From Gnetum montanum (Eukaryota; Streptophyta; Gnetopsida; Gnetales; Gnetaceae), in assembly GCA_015680685.1 (NCBI GenBank), contig MNCI01014916.1, positions 127,891 through 191,890 on the forward strand: DNA of 64,000 bases. The letters run 5' to 3'. A model generated the notes under the pieces. It was given only the letters and a program-made list of their open reading frames with translations, was not told where the DNA came from and ran no database searches. This document shows positions 47,941 to 61,379 of this stretch, piece after piece. The translations under genes and the position numbers were made by a program. Position 1 is the first letter of the stretch. The number at the start of each line of letters is the position of its first letter.

Positions 47941-50900
47941 TTAAATGTAATATGGTTTTAGATAGGAATGATTGATTAGATTGGCCAATTCATTCCCATC
48001 CATGTCTGCTATTTGGAAGGGTCCATTACCATATGCCTTGGTAATCAAAAAAGGACCTTTCCAATTGGCTGATGATTTGTCTACATGCTCATGGATAGCC
48101 TTAAGTACTAGCTCCCCCTTCTTGATCTTTCATTTGCTTAGGTCATGGTGATGCTATTATTTCTACCTCTTCTAGTTTCACTCAATGTGAGTAAGCATTA
48201 CGAAGTCTAGGTCCATGATATGTGGCTCCTTGTTCTATTTATCATTGATGAAGTTTGATAGGGCCACCCAAAATAATGAGACTTGTAATTCAAGAGGTAA
48301 AATAATGTTCAAGTCATAAACTAGGCTATATGGAGTTACACTAGTTGTTGTTCAGCAAGTTGTTTAATACGGCCAAAGTGCACAAACAAGCTACTCATGC
48401 CAATTGTGTCTACTATTGTTTAGCATCTTTTAAAGCAAGATTATGATGGTCTTGTTACTAGCTTCAACTTGTACATTGGCTTGAGGGTAGTATGGCAATG
48501 AAAAAAAATGCTTAATTCCTATGTCATGAAAAACATTTTTCATTTATTGGATACTAAATTGTGGTCTATTATCTATTACTATGATCATAGGTATGCCAGA
48601 ATGGACTACTATGTTATCAAGTATAAATCTATACAATTGTTGAGACATCATCTTCCTTAGGGGAATAGCTTCAACCCACTTCATGAAATATTTAGTTGTA
48701 GTGATGATGAAGCCATGTCCCATGGAAGACTTACACATTATAAGTATAATGATATCCAACCTCCACCATTGGAATGACTAGGTGATCTTAGTATTATGTA
48801 ACTTAGTTGGCAACATGTGTATGAGGTTATTATGCTATTAACAAGTGTCATAAGTTTTAACCTTTTGAAGGTAGACATTTTCCATATAAGGCCAATAATA
48901 GTTTAGATGCCTAATTTTATTGGCCATGGCTCTAGGTCCTACATGTTCCCCACATACACCCTCATGAACTTACTTAAGGACTCTGTAGCTTCAATTTTTC
49001 CTAGGCATACTAACAATATTCCATCATAAGACTATTGACATAATGTGTTAACACCGATGATGACATATTGCTTTGATCATTTGCATAGAGTATCCTTCTG
49101 AGAAGTAGTCAGGGCCTATGAAGATTTAGCATGCATAAGGTAAAACTTGATATCATCATACCATTCCCTTAGAGTGGTGGTATTAATAAAGGCCACAAAG
49201 TTATTCTTAGTATTATGCATGATGGGAATAACATATTCCATGATTAAGAAAGGAAATTATCTAAACAAATCAAGTGTCACACTGAGAGCTAAGGTTGCAA
49301 TGGCATTAGCTAACATGTTCTTGGTTTATGGTATACATTGGATGTTAGTGTCTATAAATCATTGCATAAATTTCTTTCCTAGGTCATAATAAGGTTGTAA
49401 ATGTTTATCTTTACATGCCTAAAACTTGGTTACTTGGTTGACCACCAATTGTAAATCACCTTTGATCATTAGAGGTTTGATTCCTAGGTCATGAACTATC
49501 ATCATCCCCTTGATTAATCCTTCATACTCTACTATATTGTTGGTACATGAAAATTAAAAAAATAAGCAAAGGGCTAGATTTCACTAGATGGGATTGTTAT
49601 GATGGTAGAAACATTGGCCCCATGGGCAATCAAAGCTCCATCAAAGTACATGACTACCTCAGAGCCCTCAAGTACATTACTAACAATGTTGATGTATTCA
49701 TCTTAGAATTTGAGGTCTATGTCTACATGATCTTCTACTAGTAAACTAGTAAGTTATGTGGCTATAGTTTGACCTTTCATTAATGCTTGAGAAAAATAAA
49801 AACAATCGAACTCAACTATTATGGCTTTTCAATGGGCTATACAACTAATTTTGTATATTTTGGTCATGATGGCTCTAAGTAAATGTTGGTCATAAATGTT
49901 GACCTGGCTCCTAAAGAGGTAGTGCTATCACTTCTTTAATGAGAAGACTAGGGCTAGACAACACTTCTCCACTTCAGTGTATCAAGTCTCAAGGGTAACT
50001 AATGCATGGCTTAAGTAGTACATAAGTAACTCTACTCCATCATCTTGATTCTATTAGAGTAAAGAGATAATAGATGTGTTAGAGATAGTAAGGTAAATGC
50101 GAAAAGGCATATCCTCTTATGTTAGATAAACTATTGGTAATTGTGCCAACTCTTACTTAAGGTTTTCAAATACTTCATAGCATTGAGTCATTCACTCATA
50201 GTGAACTCATTTCTTCAACAAGTGTTGCATGGGTTGTAACTTATTTGTAAGCCTAGAAATAAACCTACGGATAAATTGTAATCTACCTTGTAATCCTTGA
50301 AGCTCCTTAAGGTTAATTGGTGTTGCCAAATTGGGTATGAATTTAAACTTATCAAGGTCAATACATATTCCTACTTTAGATACTACAAAGCTAAGCATCT
50401 TACCATTTTTAATGCCAAAAACATACTTCTTAGGATTAAGAATAAGCTCATATTTGAGAAATAATTTAAGCACAAGGTCAAGGTCATGCACATGGTTGTT
50501 GGCCACTTTGAATTTAATGGCTATATCATCTACATAGTCATTGAGAAGTCCTAGCATATAGTCACTAAAGATGTATGCCATAGCTCTTTTGTAGGTTGCT
50601 CCTACATTCTTTAGGTCAAAGGGCATCATGGTATAGTAAAAGGTACCCCAAAGAGTCATGAAGGTTGTACTAAGTTGATGTTCTAGGTTAATCCTAATTT
50701 GGTTTTATCTTGAGAACCCATCCATGAAGGATAATAAGGCATGCCTAGCCATAGTATCGATAAGTTAGTTAATACTTGGCAAAGGGAAATCATCTTTGAT
50801 GGTTACCTCATTTATGTCTCAAAAATCTATGCAAATATGTATACTCCCATTTTTATTAGAAACTACTAATATATTGGATACCCATTTTGTGTAGTTGATA

Positions 50901-51399
50901 GATCTAATAAAATAAACTTGGTATAATTTTGTGATTTCATCGCAAACTACCAAGCCTAAGTCCAACCTAATCTTGTAAACTTTTTGGTTAATTCATATGA
51001 TACTAGGATCATGTATGATGTTATGTTGCACTGAGCATGGTCAAGTCGTAGAATATCTTCATATGAACAAGAAAAGGCATTAATTTTGTCTTGGAGGACC
51101 TTGGTAATGTCTTGAGCCTACTAAGGTTCTAGTGAGGAATTTAATTTTAGGGTTTTCTCCTCACCACCATGTGTCATGAGATGAAGTTCAACTAGAGCAT
51201 CCTTGGTAATGTCTCTAGCCTCTAGGTCAAGGGTTTTAACTAGGTTTTCAAGTCATTCTAGAGGTTTTTCTATTTATGCTATGTGCTCAATTGGACCCTT
51301 AGGCTCAAGATCTATGCAATTAAGGTTAATACATCATTCAACATCACCATGAGGTTCACTTAGGTTCAATGGTAAATTTATTTGCATCCAAATACTCAT
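47941..51399 (-). pseudogene. Element D pol2: RT, RNase H, second RNase H, integrase
   Basis: Start Met at 51399 (LPLNLSEPHGDV follows); stop at 47941-47943 after YLKPYYI. The longest open part, 50207-50659, is the RT palm and thumb: FYYTMMPFDLKN, YVDD at 50525-50536, LNPKKYVFGIKNGK, LQGRLQFIRRFI. RNase H domains lie at about 49800-50200 and 49270-49740. Integrase is at 47941-49080 with ITTTKYFMKWVEAIPL near 48660-48700. Decayed. Length 3459 bp, nearly as in B and C. Confidence 0.9.
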
Positions 51400-51744
51400 A
51401 CTCAAATCCTACATATCAAACATAAGCTCATTAAGTCGCACCTAGGTAAAAATGAGTAAATAATGTCAAAATAATATAAAATACCATCGCAACTATGTAA
51501 AACCATGTTATTTCATGGTCAAACAAAGTGTAAACAAGGTAAAAAAAATCTATAAGAGGTAGGTAAATACAAATAAGATGAAACACAGCTACACAAGGTC
51601 ACATAAAGTCCAAATAATGGGAACATTTGGTCAAATGGGACCAAGTGATGCTCTAATGATAATAAAGATTGATAATGGAAAATAAGGTCTAAAAAAGTTG
51701 AAACAATACTAAACCAATTATGATAGAAAACATAAGATTAACTA

Positions 51745-51815
51745 TGATTATAGTTTTAGCATTGTTAGGCCGTAGTGGGCCATGTTGCCAATTCAAGACC
51801 TTGGCGGGCCATATG
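51745..51815. repeat. Hairpin array D2 (between RT and ASG)
   Basis: Two units only: 'TTAGGCC-GTAGTG-GGCCAT' and 'CAAGACC-TTGGCG-GGCCAT'. Same position as arrays B2 and C2. Confidence 0.6.
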
Positions 51816-54747
51816 ATGACAACATGATATCAAACAATGATCAAGGATGATTAAAGCCCATCACCTAACACTAATTAGAGGCCAAACAAGGTTAATGAAG
51901 GTTACAAGATTGAAAGAATAAGGAATATATGTTGAAATTTAAGCCAAGTAGAAGTTGAATGAGGTCAACTAATGATAATAAGGTCAACGATGCATAGCAA
52001 GGTCACAATAAATCAAAACATAGCGAAACTAGGTCAAATCATCCAAGGAGAAAAACATGTGATAAAAAAATATTAACATTGGTCCAAAAAAACTTATATT
52101 TTGATACTTTTAGACTTTAACAGATAATGCTAGAGGTCTACAGGGCTAACAAGTAGGCTTGGGTGCATGATGGAGTCATTTGGAGGTTTTTTGAAGTCAA
52201 AATGATACTTTTTGATGTGACTATGCTAGGCTCCACTAGTGACTACATTGGGCAGTGTAGTCATACTAGACCCCAACATAGTTTGTTGTAGGGGATGATT
52301 TCCTAGGTTCATCATGATTAGTTTTAAGTTCTTGATGATTTGCATGACCAACACTCTGGGCTAGGATTGAAGATTTGTAAATTTTGACTCTTTTTTCATC
52401 CTCCAAAAGCTAGAAATGAAGTCAAAACTAGTGACTACAATGACTAGCATAGTCAAGGTCATTGCCAACATATTTGCATGGGTTCATGAGGTTCCGTAAT
52501 TACGATTAGTGTTCCATCAATTTCCTAGGGTAGTGTAGGGTCTTTGAAGAGTAGAATAAGATATTTGGAGGTAAAAATAGGCTTTAGAGGATGGATTTTT
52601 AGCATCAAAATCACATGACTACTCTAGCTAGTATAGTTGAGGGTTGTTTTAGCATTGGAGTACTAAAATCTAGGTTTTTCATGATCATGAAAGGTTAAAC
52701 TATAGTTGGCTTTAGGGTTTTATGATTCTAGGCTTCTAGGATCAAGTTTCTTGGTTACATTGAGTGCTATTGTGATGGTCAAAATACCTTGGAGCATGGA
52801 CTACACTAGGACTACACTAGTAAGCGTAGTCCCATATCTGCCTTAGTGTAATCAAAATCTACTATCTCATGGTTAAAACAAGATGAAAAAATCACTAGGC
52901 AATGTCAATTATGGTTCTATATATCTTAAGTCAAATTTTTGGTCATTCAGAATGTTAAAACACTAATTTCATGAATTCCAAATCATGACTATAATGGAAT
53001 TACATTAGCAAGTATAGTCATGATGTGTTCTAGCATAGTCATGTGCAAAATATAGCTTTGGTGGGTTTCTGTGCTCAATTAACATGGTTCTTAAATTCTC
53101 AAGATTACTAGTGTTCTTGGCTAGGGTTTTAGCTTGAGATGGCTAATTCAAGTGGTTATTTAGGCTTTGAAATGATCGTGTTCCATTAAGAGTACATTGG
53201 ACAACATAGTTGAGCCTAGCCTTAGTGTAGATGGGATGAATTTAGTATTTTAAGGATAAAAATGGAGTGAATTTGCATTTCACTAAGGCTAGCCAAGGTT
53301 TTGGGGTTCCAAGTTAGGTTTTGGGCTATTTTGGATGTTAACTCACTAGTTGAATCAATCTTATACCATTATTATGCCCAAACTACACTAGCCAACATAG
53401 TCACAACATGGAATTTCGATTGTGGTGCAATTCTATGATTGACTGACTAGATTTTTAAGTTATAGGATCACTAGTGTTCAAAACTAAAGTTTTAAACCTA
53501 AAATTGTCAATTTTTATGATTTTTTAATGTCACAATGATCACACACCATGGGACTATGCTAGCCAATGTAGTCATAGTGTAAATGTAGGGTGTATGATGA
53601 GTTCTAGTCACTTGTGATTGAGGTTGCAAGGTTCAAAGGCCTCTAGGTTCTCTAGCATGGTTTTGGGGTTGATAGGATGTATTGAAAAGTTTCCTTGGCC
53701 TATTTTGATGTTTTGAAGGATGGTCTACAATGGGACTATGTTGGCCTTCATATTCCCAAGCCTTCCCAATGTAGTCCTAAAATTACAATGGATATTGCTC
53801 TTCTTCTATTTCACAATTCATTAGTACAAAGTCACTAGAGGTCTCAAAGGAGTGCTCAAGTCAAAATGTGATAATTTAGAGGTTTTTATTTATTTTTGGT
53901 AATTCACCTAGATCCAACTATGCTATGACTATACTAGCTAGCATAGTTAGGATAACTTCTAGTATAGTCTATAGTGTGAGATGGAATTTGACTTGTTTTG
54001 GATTAGTTGTTTGATGTTTCAAGGCCATTGGAGGTTCTTAGGTGATGTAAAGCTCAAAATATGTCAATTTGAAGGCAATTTTAGGTACTTAACAATCATT
54101 TCTAGCTCAACTATGCTATGAATATGCTTGATAGTGTAATTGAAGCCTCCCCTAGTGTAGTCTATGTAAGAAAATTTGGTTTTTATGATCTTTGAAAAAT
54201 TTCATGCAAATTTGAAGCTACTGGAGGTTTTTATTAGGTTTTGGTGACTATAGTTACAATTTTGAAGTCAATTTGGAGTTTGGTTAATTGTGAGAGGCCT
54301 TACCCCACTTGTGACTATGCTAGCTAGTGTAGGTAGGCTACTGGTTAGTGTAGTTGCCACAAATGATAAGTTTTGGTTTGGGATTTTACCTACCTCATGT
54401 TTGGTTTTCATAAATGTCAACACCTAGTGTTTCCTTTTGGGAATAAGGTTTCATGACATGGATGGGTAGTTGGGAGGTTGGTTTTGATAGGAATTAGTTT
54501 TTGGAATTCATTCCAAGCTTTTGGATGCTTGAACCTTAGCATAGTCACTGTAAGAAGTTGAAAATCCAAGTTTGTTAGGAATTCCATTGGCTTACTACCT
54601 AGGAACCTAGTGGGGCCTAGCTAAAATTTGTATTTTTTTCATGCATAAATTTCCCACTCACCCAACCTAGTCACAGTTTCAAATTTTTATCATTAAGTTT
54701 AGTGATACTTGGGTGGACATTTTGGGGAAATTAGAGTTTTCAAGTAG
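51816..54747. other. Element D ASG upstream region with many palindromic motifs
   Basis: Nearly 3 kb without a gene, holding more than ten copies of GACTAYRCTAG / CTAGYRTAGTC-type words, spaced 100-300 bp. One perfect hairpin is GACTACA (52241-52247) facing TGTAGTC (52256-52262). The same words are in the D LTR. This may be a regulatory region for ASG. Confidence 0.6.
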
Positions 54748-57700
54748 GTGCATAAGTTTGGGGGTGACTTTCAAGGAACAAATTTGCACAAATCATCCTC
54801 TCCTCCACTTCCAAGCTTCAACTCCTTATATCAAGGCTCTACATCCATCCTAGCTTCTACTACCCCTATTGCTAGTGTAGTCACAAGCTTTCTTGATGAA
54901 GAGGATAGCATAGTTACTATAGCATGCTTTAGAAGCTCCAAGATTTTGGTTGTTGCTACATCAGTGGTCATCATGTTGAAGAGGAGGGCTTCCACTACCA
55001 AGAATCTAGCCCTAGAAAAGGTTGCTACTACTAATCAATGCCTCTATAGTCTTCCATAGCCTATAATTGCTAATAACTCCAACACCATGATGCCTAGGTA
55101 TGCAAATTCTAGACTTTTTGTGTGAAATCTCCTTTGAAACCTAGTCATTTTTTCTTGTAGGGTTTTGTGTGTTGGTTTTTCCTGAATTTCATAAAAATAA
55201 TATGTTACATATAGGCTATTCTTATGGGTTTTTGATGTTACTTAGTTTGTGCAACTAGCCTACATTGAATTAAAAAATTATTTCCACTATTTCTAGGTGT
55301 TTTTATGTGTTTTGGGCAAAAAAGCAACACCACTTTTGTATTTTTTGTGTTTAAACGATTATGAATTTTTTTTTTCATGGTCATAGGATTGTAGTACTTT
55401 GTTTAATGGCCAAATGGATTTTTGAACCACATGAATCTAACTTACAACTAATTCTATAAGAATTTTTTTTGTATGACAATGTATAGTGGGTTTTCAATTT
55501 TGGTCAAATTTTCATGGTACTTTGAAATTTTCTATGTAAATATTAGTTAATAATATTTTGGTTTTATTGTTGTTGAGATTTTTTATAGTTTCTTTTAAAG
55601 ATTCCAATGCCTATGAAATCACTATATTCTGATGTGTAGTTCATTTTTGGCAAATTTTTGTCTAAACTTGCATGAAGTGGGGTTTTGCTATTATGATTTG
55701 GTTCATGTAAATTTTGCATCTTTTTATACAAAAATGGCTAGAAATTTTTATTGATTCTAGTTTTTGGATTATATATTATTTTTTATCAATTCCAATGGTT
55801 TAACCCTTTGAAGATGGGTAGTGTTGCCACTTTAGAAAATTTCTCTAGCTAATGTCCTAGGGTCTTGGGGATGCTTTGAGGTGTTAAGGAGGGTTTTGAA
55901 ATGGTTTCAACTAAATTAAAAAAATTTTAATACTTTTCCTTAGTAATCTAGTGTAGTTTTTTTCTGTAGCTTTAGTGTTATTTATGTAATTTTGGGTTGA
56001 ATGTTGTTTAAGGTTTTGGTTGTGTTTTAGATTTCTCCTAAGCTTGAAAATTTAGCATCAATGTCAAATCCCACTGAATTTTGTGCCTACACAATTTCTT
56101 TCCTTTGAAAAAAAATTTAGCTCCAATTTATCATTTTTAAATGAAGTGTGAACTACCTTGTACAATTGTAGTTCTGGCCATGAAAACTAAAAACATCCTT
56201 GTCTATATAGGCAACATTGATGTTGGTGTTGTGTTTTTATGGATATTTTCAAAAGTTTTAAAAGTTGTCTACATGTTTTATTTTTACTTCTAAATAGTCA
56301 TTTTAAATTTTTTAAAAATTTTGACTAGGCCTCCTAAAGTTTTTACAATGGCTAATTTCACCATTAACTAGGATGCTTAGTAATATTTTGCAAAATTCAA
56401 ATTGGTGTTTTGACTATTGTAGTAAGTAAAATCTAGTTTTCATGTTTTTTTGAGGTTTCTACATAACCATTTCCACAACGTTTATCCACATCTTATCATG
56501 AAAACTACCATTGGTTCTTATTAGGCCACTTGACTGTACATGGTTTTTAGTTGCAAGTTGGTCCTAGTTTTGGTTTTGGTTTTAAGGGTTGAAACTTTGG
56601 TTGTTTACTTTACATGAAAACTTTGATATTAAGTTTGTAGTTGTTTTTGCTATTTATTTATGATTGTTTATGACTTTAATAGTTGTTATTGCTGTGTGCA
56701 AGGGCTTCCTCACGCCCATATTGGTGGTGATCAAGCTGCTAAAATTACTATATTGCATCCACAACCTAGGGCCTAACACCCCACCTACCCACATAACTTT
56801 GGAGTGTGGCTCCTTATGGTTTAGGCTAGGGGCATAAGAGTTCTTAGTATTTTTGCTATAGAACTTTAATATGATGATATGGTCACACTTATCATCCAAT
56901 ACAACTACTATCATCATTGAGACCTTATTGCCCCGATCATCGAGCTTGTTCATCGAGTTCTTAGAAGATGATCTTAAAACACACATGGAGGCAAAGGTGC
57001 TTGATAACATTCACACAAGAAAAACTCGTAAGCTATCCAAGATTTGGAACATGCTAGAGTTTAACTTATATAATGCTAACAACACTTTACTTATTGGTCA
57101 CTAGGCCCACATGCTATTTTAGAACCCTCCTAGTACTATTTACCTTGTGGAAGGATAAGCATGGTTTTACATCTTCATTTTTGGCTACAGTAATTATTGG
57201 TTTTACTAGACTATTTGATTTTAATGTTCTCGTACTTTCTTAAATTGGTGTTCTTATAGGTACATGGTGCATGAAAAGGGGTTCATCAATAATGACCAAC
57301 TCCTACCCTTGGCCGAAATAGCATGGGAGGTTTTTACCAAAAGCTCCATAGTAAGGCTTGTAGTGGTGGAGAAACTAAGAGGTGATGTAGGTAGGTACAC
57401 CACATATTACTCCAAAGCCTATCAATGATGTGTAGATAATGGGATAGTGTATTTTTGGTGGGACAAATCAAATCTTACCCACATACCCATGAAGGCCCCT
57501 TATGACCCTCATCCAGCAAGAAAGGAGGTAAGAGTTATTATTTTGTTTTTATCTTTATTTTCACGTTAATGTTTTCATGGTTGTATGGTTGTAGGTTACT
57601 TAGGCTTTAACTATCTAAAATGTTTTATTGACTTTAATTTGATTATAATTTGTTTTAATTAGTTATATTTTTTGTATTTTGATTTTACGTGCTTATGCCT

Positions 57701-60440
57701 AAGCTAATTGACCTTGTATTATAGGTGCTAGCACCTCCTTCACCATCACACTTGTCATTTCAAGATGCTCCAAGGAGACTTTGATCCTTAATTATGATTA
57801 GGTGGATTTGATGCAATAGTGGTTGGCTAGTAGGGCACCTAGACAAATCCAAGAAAACATCACTAATGTAGGTTTCCTTGATCTATTCATGGCCCCTAGC
57901 CCACTATCCATATCCTCGATATGGTGAACATCATAAACTCCTTTGACTAAGGAGTAAAGAAGTTCATCACCTAGGTTCATTGTGTGTCTGTCACCCTGTT
58001 CATTAATGAATCCACCTTTAGTAACCTCTTTATAATTCCTTGTGAAGGCCTAAAGTTTGTCACTAAGACAAGTAAAGAGGTGGAACATTAAGAGGAGGTG
58101 AAGGAGTGGTTGGGTGCTCATTGTGGACACAAGGGATTGTCTCCTAGCAAATTCAAGGTTGAAGAGGCTAGAGAGGCATATCCCTTGTTCTAGTCGTAGG
58201 GGTTCCCCAAGCTACTATCATTGGGCAAGGTCATGGGGGTTGAGCAAGCATGAACAATGAAGAAGATCCTTTTCAATGATTCTCAATTCAATTGTATGGG
58301 CCACTTGGTTTATAGGCTACGTAATGAAATCCTCAAACTCTATGAAAACCTTACAACAAAATGCACATGCATTATGCATTCTTTGTAGCATATTTGAGGT
58401 GGTTTTGAGAATTCCTGGTGGTGAGAAAGGATGGAAAATGAGTAATCCAAGATCCATCCCAAATTTCCAAGCCATGGGTTAAACATGCTTATCCCACTAT
58501 ATAAGCTTAGAACTAGCTAGAAGACATCAAGGAGTCATTGTCTATTACCATCAAGGGACTTCGTGATAGGAATTGTATTTCCTCTAATAGCATGGGAATT
58601 AAGCCCCATGTTGAGCATGGAGATGTTGATCAACCCAATACATTGTAGGATGAAATTGAAGGTCCAACTAGAGAAAAATTGAAGAGGCCCATGATTGAGG
58701 AGGAAGCACCAATGACCAAATAGTCCTCCAAGAGAAGGTTCATTGTTAGACTTGGCTGAGCATGCAATGTGTTTATAGGTATGCTTTATTTTTTTTATTT
58801 CTTGGTTATTTTTCATTGCTACCTTTTATGCTATAAGAAAATATGTTAAGTTATATCATGTTTTGCTCTTGTTGTTCTTGTAGGCTAAAAACAAGAGTTA
58901 GTTGCCCAAGAAAAAACAATAGAGGTAGAGAAAAAGCACCTAGAGGAGGAGCTCCTATAGTTTCACAAGGAGGAGGGATTATCCAATGTTCCATTGGATG
59001 ACTTTAAATCTATCGTTTATCCCTTAAAGCTAGGTGAGTCCCCTGTCATCATTCAAGATGGTGCTTTAGGTACCTATGCATTTGTTTCATGTGTTTAAGT
59101 TATTTTTTCTTAGTTTAACCTTGATCTTTAATGGTTTGTTGATTTTTATGCTTGCCTTAGCTACTAAGCCTTAGCCTCCACATTTCACATGAAGCCATGC
59201 GTTGACACTCTATACAAGAGGGAGTTCATGTAGGGAATAGCTAAGGACATGATTGATCAATTGTAGCAAGTTTCTCCCAATATTGGTAAGAACTTGGATC
59301 ATCTAGAATTTTTATATTTTTTATAGCTATATAGATTTAGTCATTTTTTTACTTGTTGTTTCTTGGCTATTTGGTTACTTATTTTTGCATGTGTTTTGTT
59401 ATGTTGTTTTTTTAGCACCTAAGCTTAGTTGGGAACCCAACCGCCCCATTGACATCGAGGCCTTACCCAACCTACCATCTAACGTAGAGAATGTACCACA
59501 TAAGTTGTATGAAATTTTCACTTATTGTGCATTTTCATGGATCAAAACTTCATGGGAAATTTAGCATTAATATGAGTTCCTATGGGAATGTGTTGTAGCA
59601 TTGGAAAAGAAAAACAAGATGTTGGTTAACACTAACAGGGATCTCAAGGATCATAAGGAATTCATGGAGGCCCATGTGGCTAATAGGATTTCCATGTGAA
59701 CCAAAGAAATCGAGTGGGCATGATACTGGAATGTGATTCATGACAAGGTTGCCATTACTAGAGAGGTTGAAAAATAGAAGTTGTAGATGGACTTGCTAGT
59801 GTGCAAGACTAAACAGTGAAGAGACTACTATTCATAGGTTCTTGAGTGGAACCAATCATAGAAGGACCACAAGAAGAAATATATGGTAGACTATGAAGCT
59901 TACCTTAACTGGTTAAAGGAATAGTCCACAAAACAGCACAAGTTAGAGGTATTCATGAGGGGATTCAAGCCAAGGATGTCTTCAAACTATTTCAAGGCAT
60001 CCTAACTATAGTTGAATCTTCATCTCCTTAGGTCTCTACTACTTCTAGGGAGGTGACTATGAGGAAATTTTCAAGGAAGCCATCAACATGGAAAAAATCG
60101 ATGAAAGAAGCATCTTGATAGGCATCAATCTCAAGAAGGTGGCCTAGCCCCTCATTACTAAGGAACAAATCCTCCATCATTTAGAGGTTGGTCTTCAAAA
60201 TCTCCCACTAAAATATGTTCCTTCTAAGCCCTCTTAGGTTTTCTTAATTTGTTTGTTTTAGCATATTTTAGTTTAATTTGATTTGATTTATAGTTTCTGG
60301 TTTACTTTTATACTTTGTTGATTATCAATTAACTTATGTTTTATTGTGGTACAGATACTAAGTGACCCCAATGACCCTACTAGAGAAGGTGGAAGTGCTT
60401 CTCAATACCCCTCTAGTAGCCCCTTAGTACCATCTATTGG
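54748..60440 (+). pseudogene. ASG of element D: antisense multi-exon gene, product unknown
   Basis: Exon 1 is about 54748-55090 (open 104 codons, Ser/Thr-rich, then KRRASTTKNLALEKV). A 1.6 kb intron follows. Exon 2 ~56700-57177 (TPILVVIKLLKLL, WSHLSSNTTTIIIETLL, LSKIWNMLEFNLYNANN), exon 3 ~57260-57528 (HEKGFINNDQ, donor GTAAGA), exon 4 ~57726-58778 (FITRVHCVSVTLFINE, FPKLLSLGKVMGV), exon 5 ~58884-59070, exon 6 ~59160-59286 (AKDMIDQL), exon 7 ~59416-60232 (PKLSWEPNRP, ALEKKNK, KKYMVDYEAYLNWL, ILHHLEVGLQNLPLK), exon 8 from ~60356 (NDPTREGG). Exon order and spacing equal B and C. Decayed by stops and frameshifts. Confidence 0.73.
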
Positions 60441-60784
60441 GCATGGCCTATGGCTCTTTTATGTGTTATGGTTGATGATATTATTGACATTGTGATGTAT
60501 TGGCTAATGTTAGCCATTTGATTAGGTCATAGATGGTTTATTGTTTCATGTATTGTTCAAACTTATGTCATGTTATGTAACATGCATTTAAACTATTATT
60601 ATTTTAAAGTTTTAATTTTTGTTTATATGTTCTAATGTTTTACATTTTATATATGTTTAATGTTTACATTTCTGTTTATTTCATGGGGCATATTGGTTAA
60701 CTTATGCAATTGTGATTGGTTATAAAAGGTAAAATTGGCTAATAAAGTATGGACTAGGTCATAAATGGTGATAAAAATTGTGAA
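60441..60784. other. AT-rich spacer between ASG and array D3
   Basis: No coding or structural signal seen beyond AT-richness; the corresponding spacer is shorter in B and C. Confidence 0.5.
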
Positions 60785-61020
60785 AGTTTTAGGCCTTGAT
60801 GGACAAAGAAATTTTCCAATTTTAGGGCATGGTAGGCCATGGAGTTACTTGCCAGTTTTAGGCCATGGTGGGCCATGCAATTTGCCAATTTTAGGCCATG
60901 ATGAACCATACATTTTTGCTAGTTTTAGGCCATGGTGGATCTACCATGATGTTTTGCCAATTTTAGGACATGGTGGGCCATATGTTTTTGCCATTTTTAG
61001 GCCATGGTAGGCCCTACATT
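60785..61020. repeat. Hairpin array D3 (between ASG and protease)
   Basis: Six to seven units of about 36-40 bp: 'TTTTGCCAATTTTAGGCCATGGTGGGCCATG'. Arms GGCC and GGCC with loop ATGGTG; the unit centre ATGGCC..GGCCAT is near-palindromic. The open frame across it (60765-61010) only reflects the period and is not a gene. Confidence 0.88.
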
Positions 61021-61379
61021 AAAACTAAACTTTTTATCTTTTTATGTTTTTGAGATTTTTATAAGTTTCTTTTTGGCTTTTAATTTTTTGTGATATTTTT
61101 TGTAGTTTATGTTCTAAAATAAAGTGCTTGAAAAAGTAAATTGTAACGAAAAGTAAAACTTAGACTATGTGCAAAGTAAATGTTGACACAAAGTAAAACA
61201 AAAAACAAAATGGTAAATACAAGTGTAAAGTAGGCTATGAAGGCTATAAAAGAAAGAAGCTCATATGATCACAAGTGTAAGATTGAGCACATCAAAGCAG
61301 ACTTCAAGCATGCAAGTGTTTTCTAATCTTGAAAAAATTAGAAAATGTGTATGTTCTATTTTTCATAGTTTTGTATTTT
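61021..61379. other. A-rich spacer between array D3 and protease in element D
   Basis: AT-rich sequence with 'aaagtaaa' words, matching the same A-rich spacer in B (21581-21959). No gene seen. Confidence 0.5.

Noticed and set aside
60765-61010. Open frame of 81 codons with a repeated ILGHGGP-type peptide
   Set aside because: It runs across hairpin array D3 and its repeats come from the array period; not conserved as protein in B or C.
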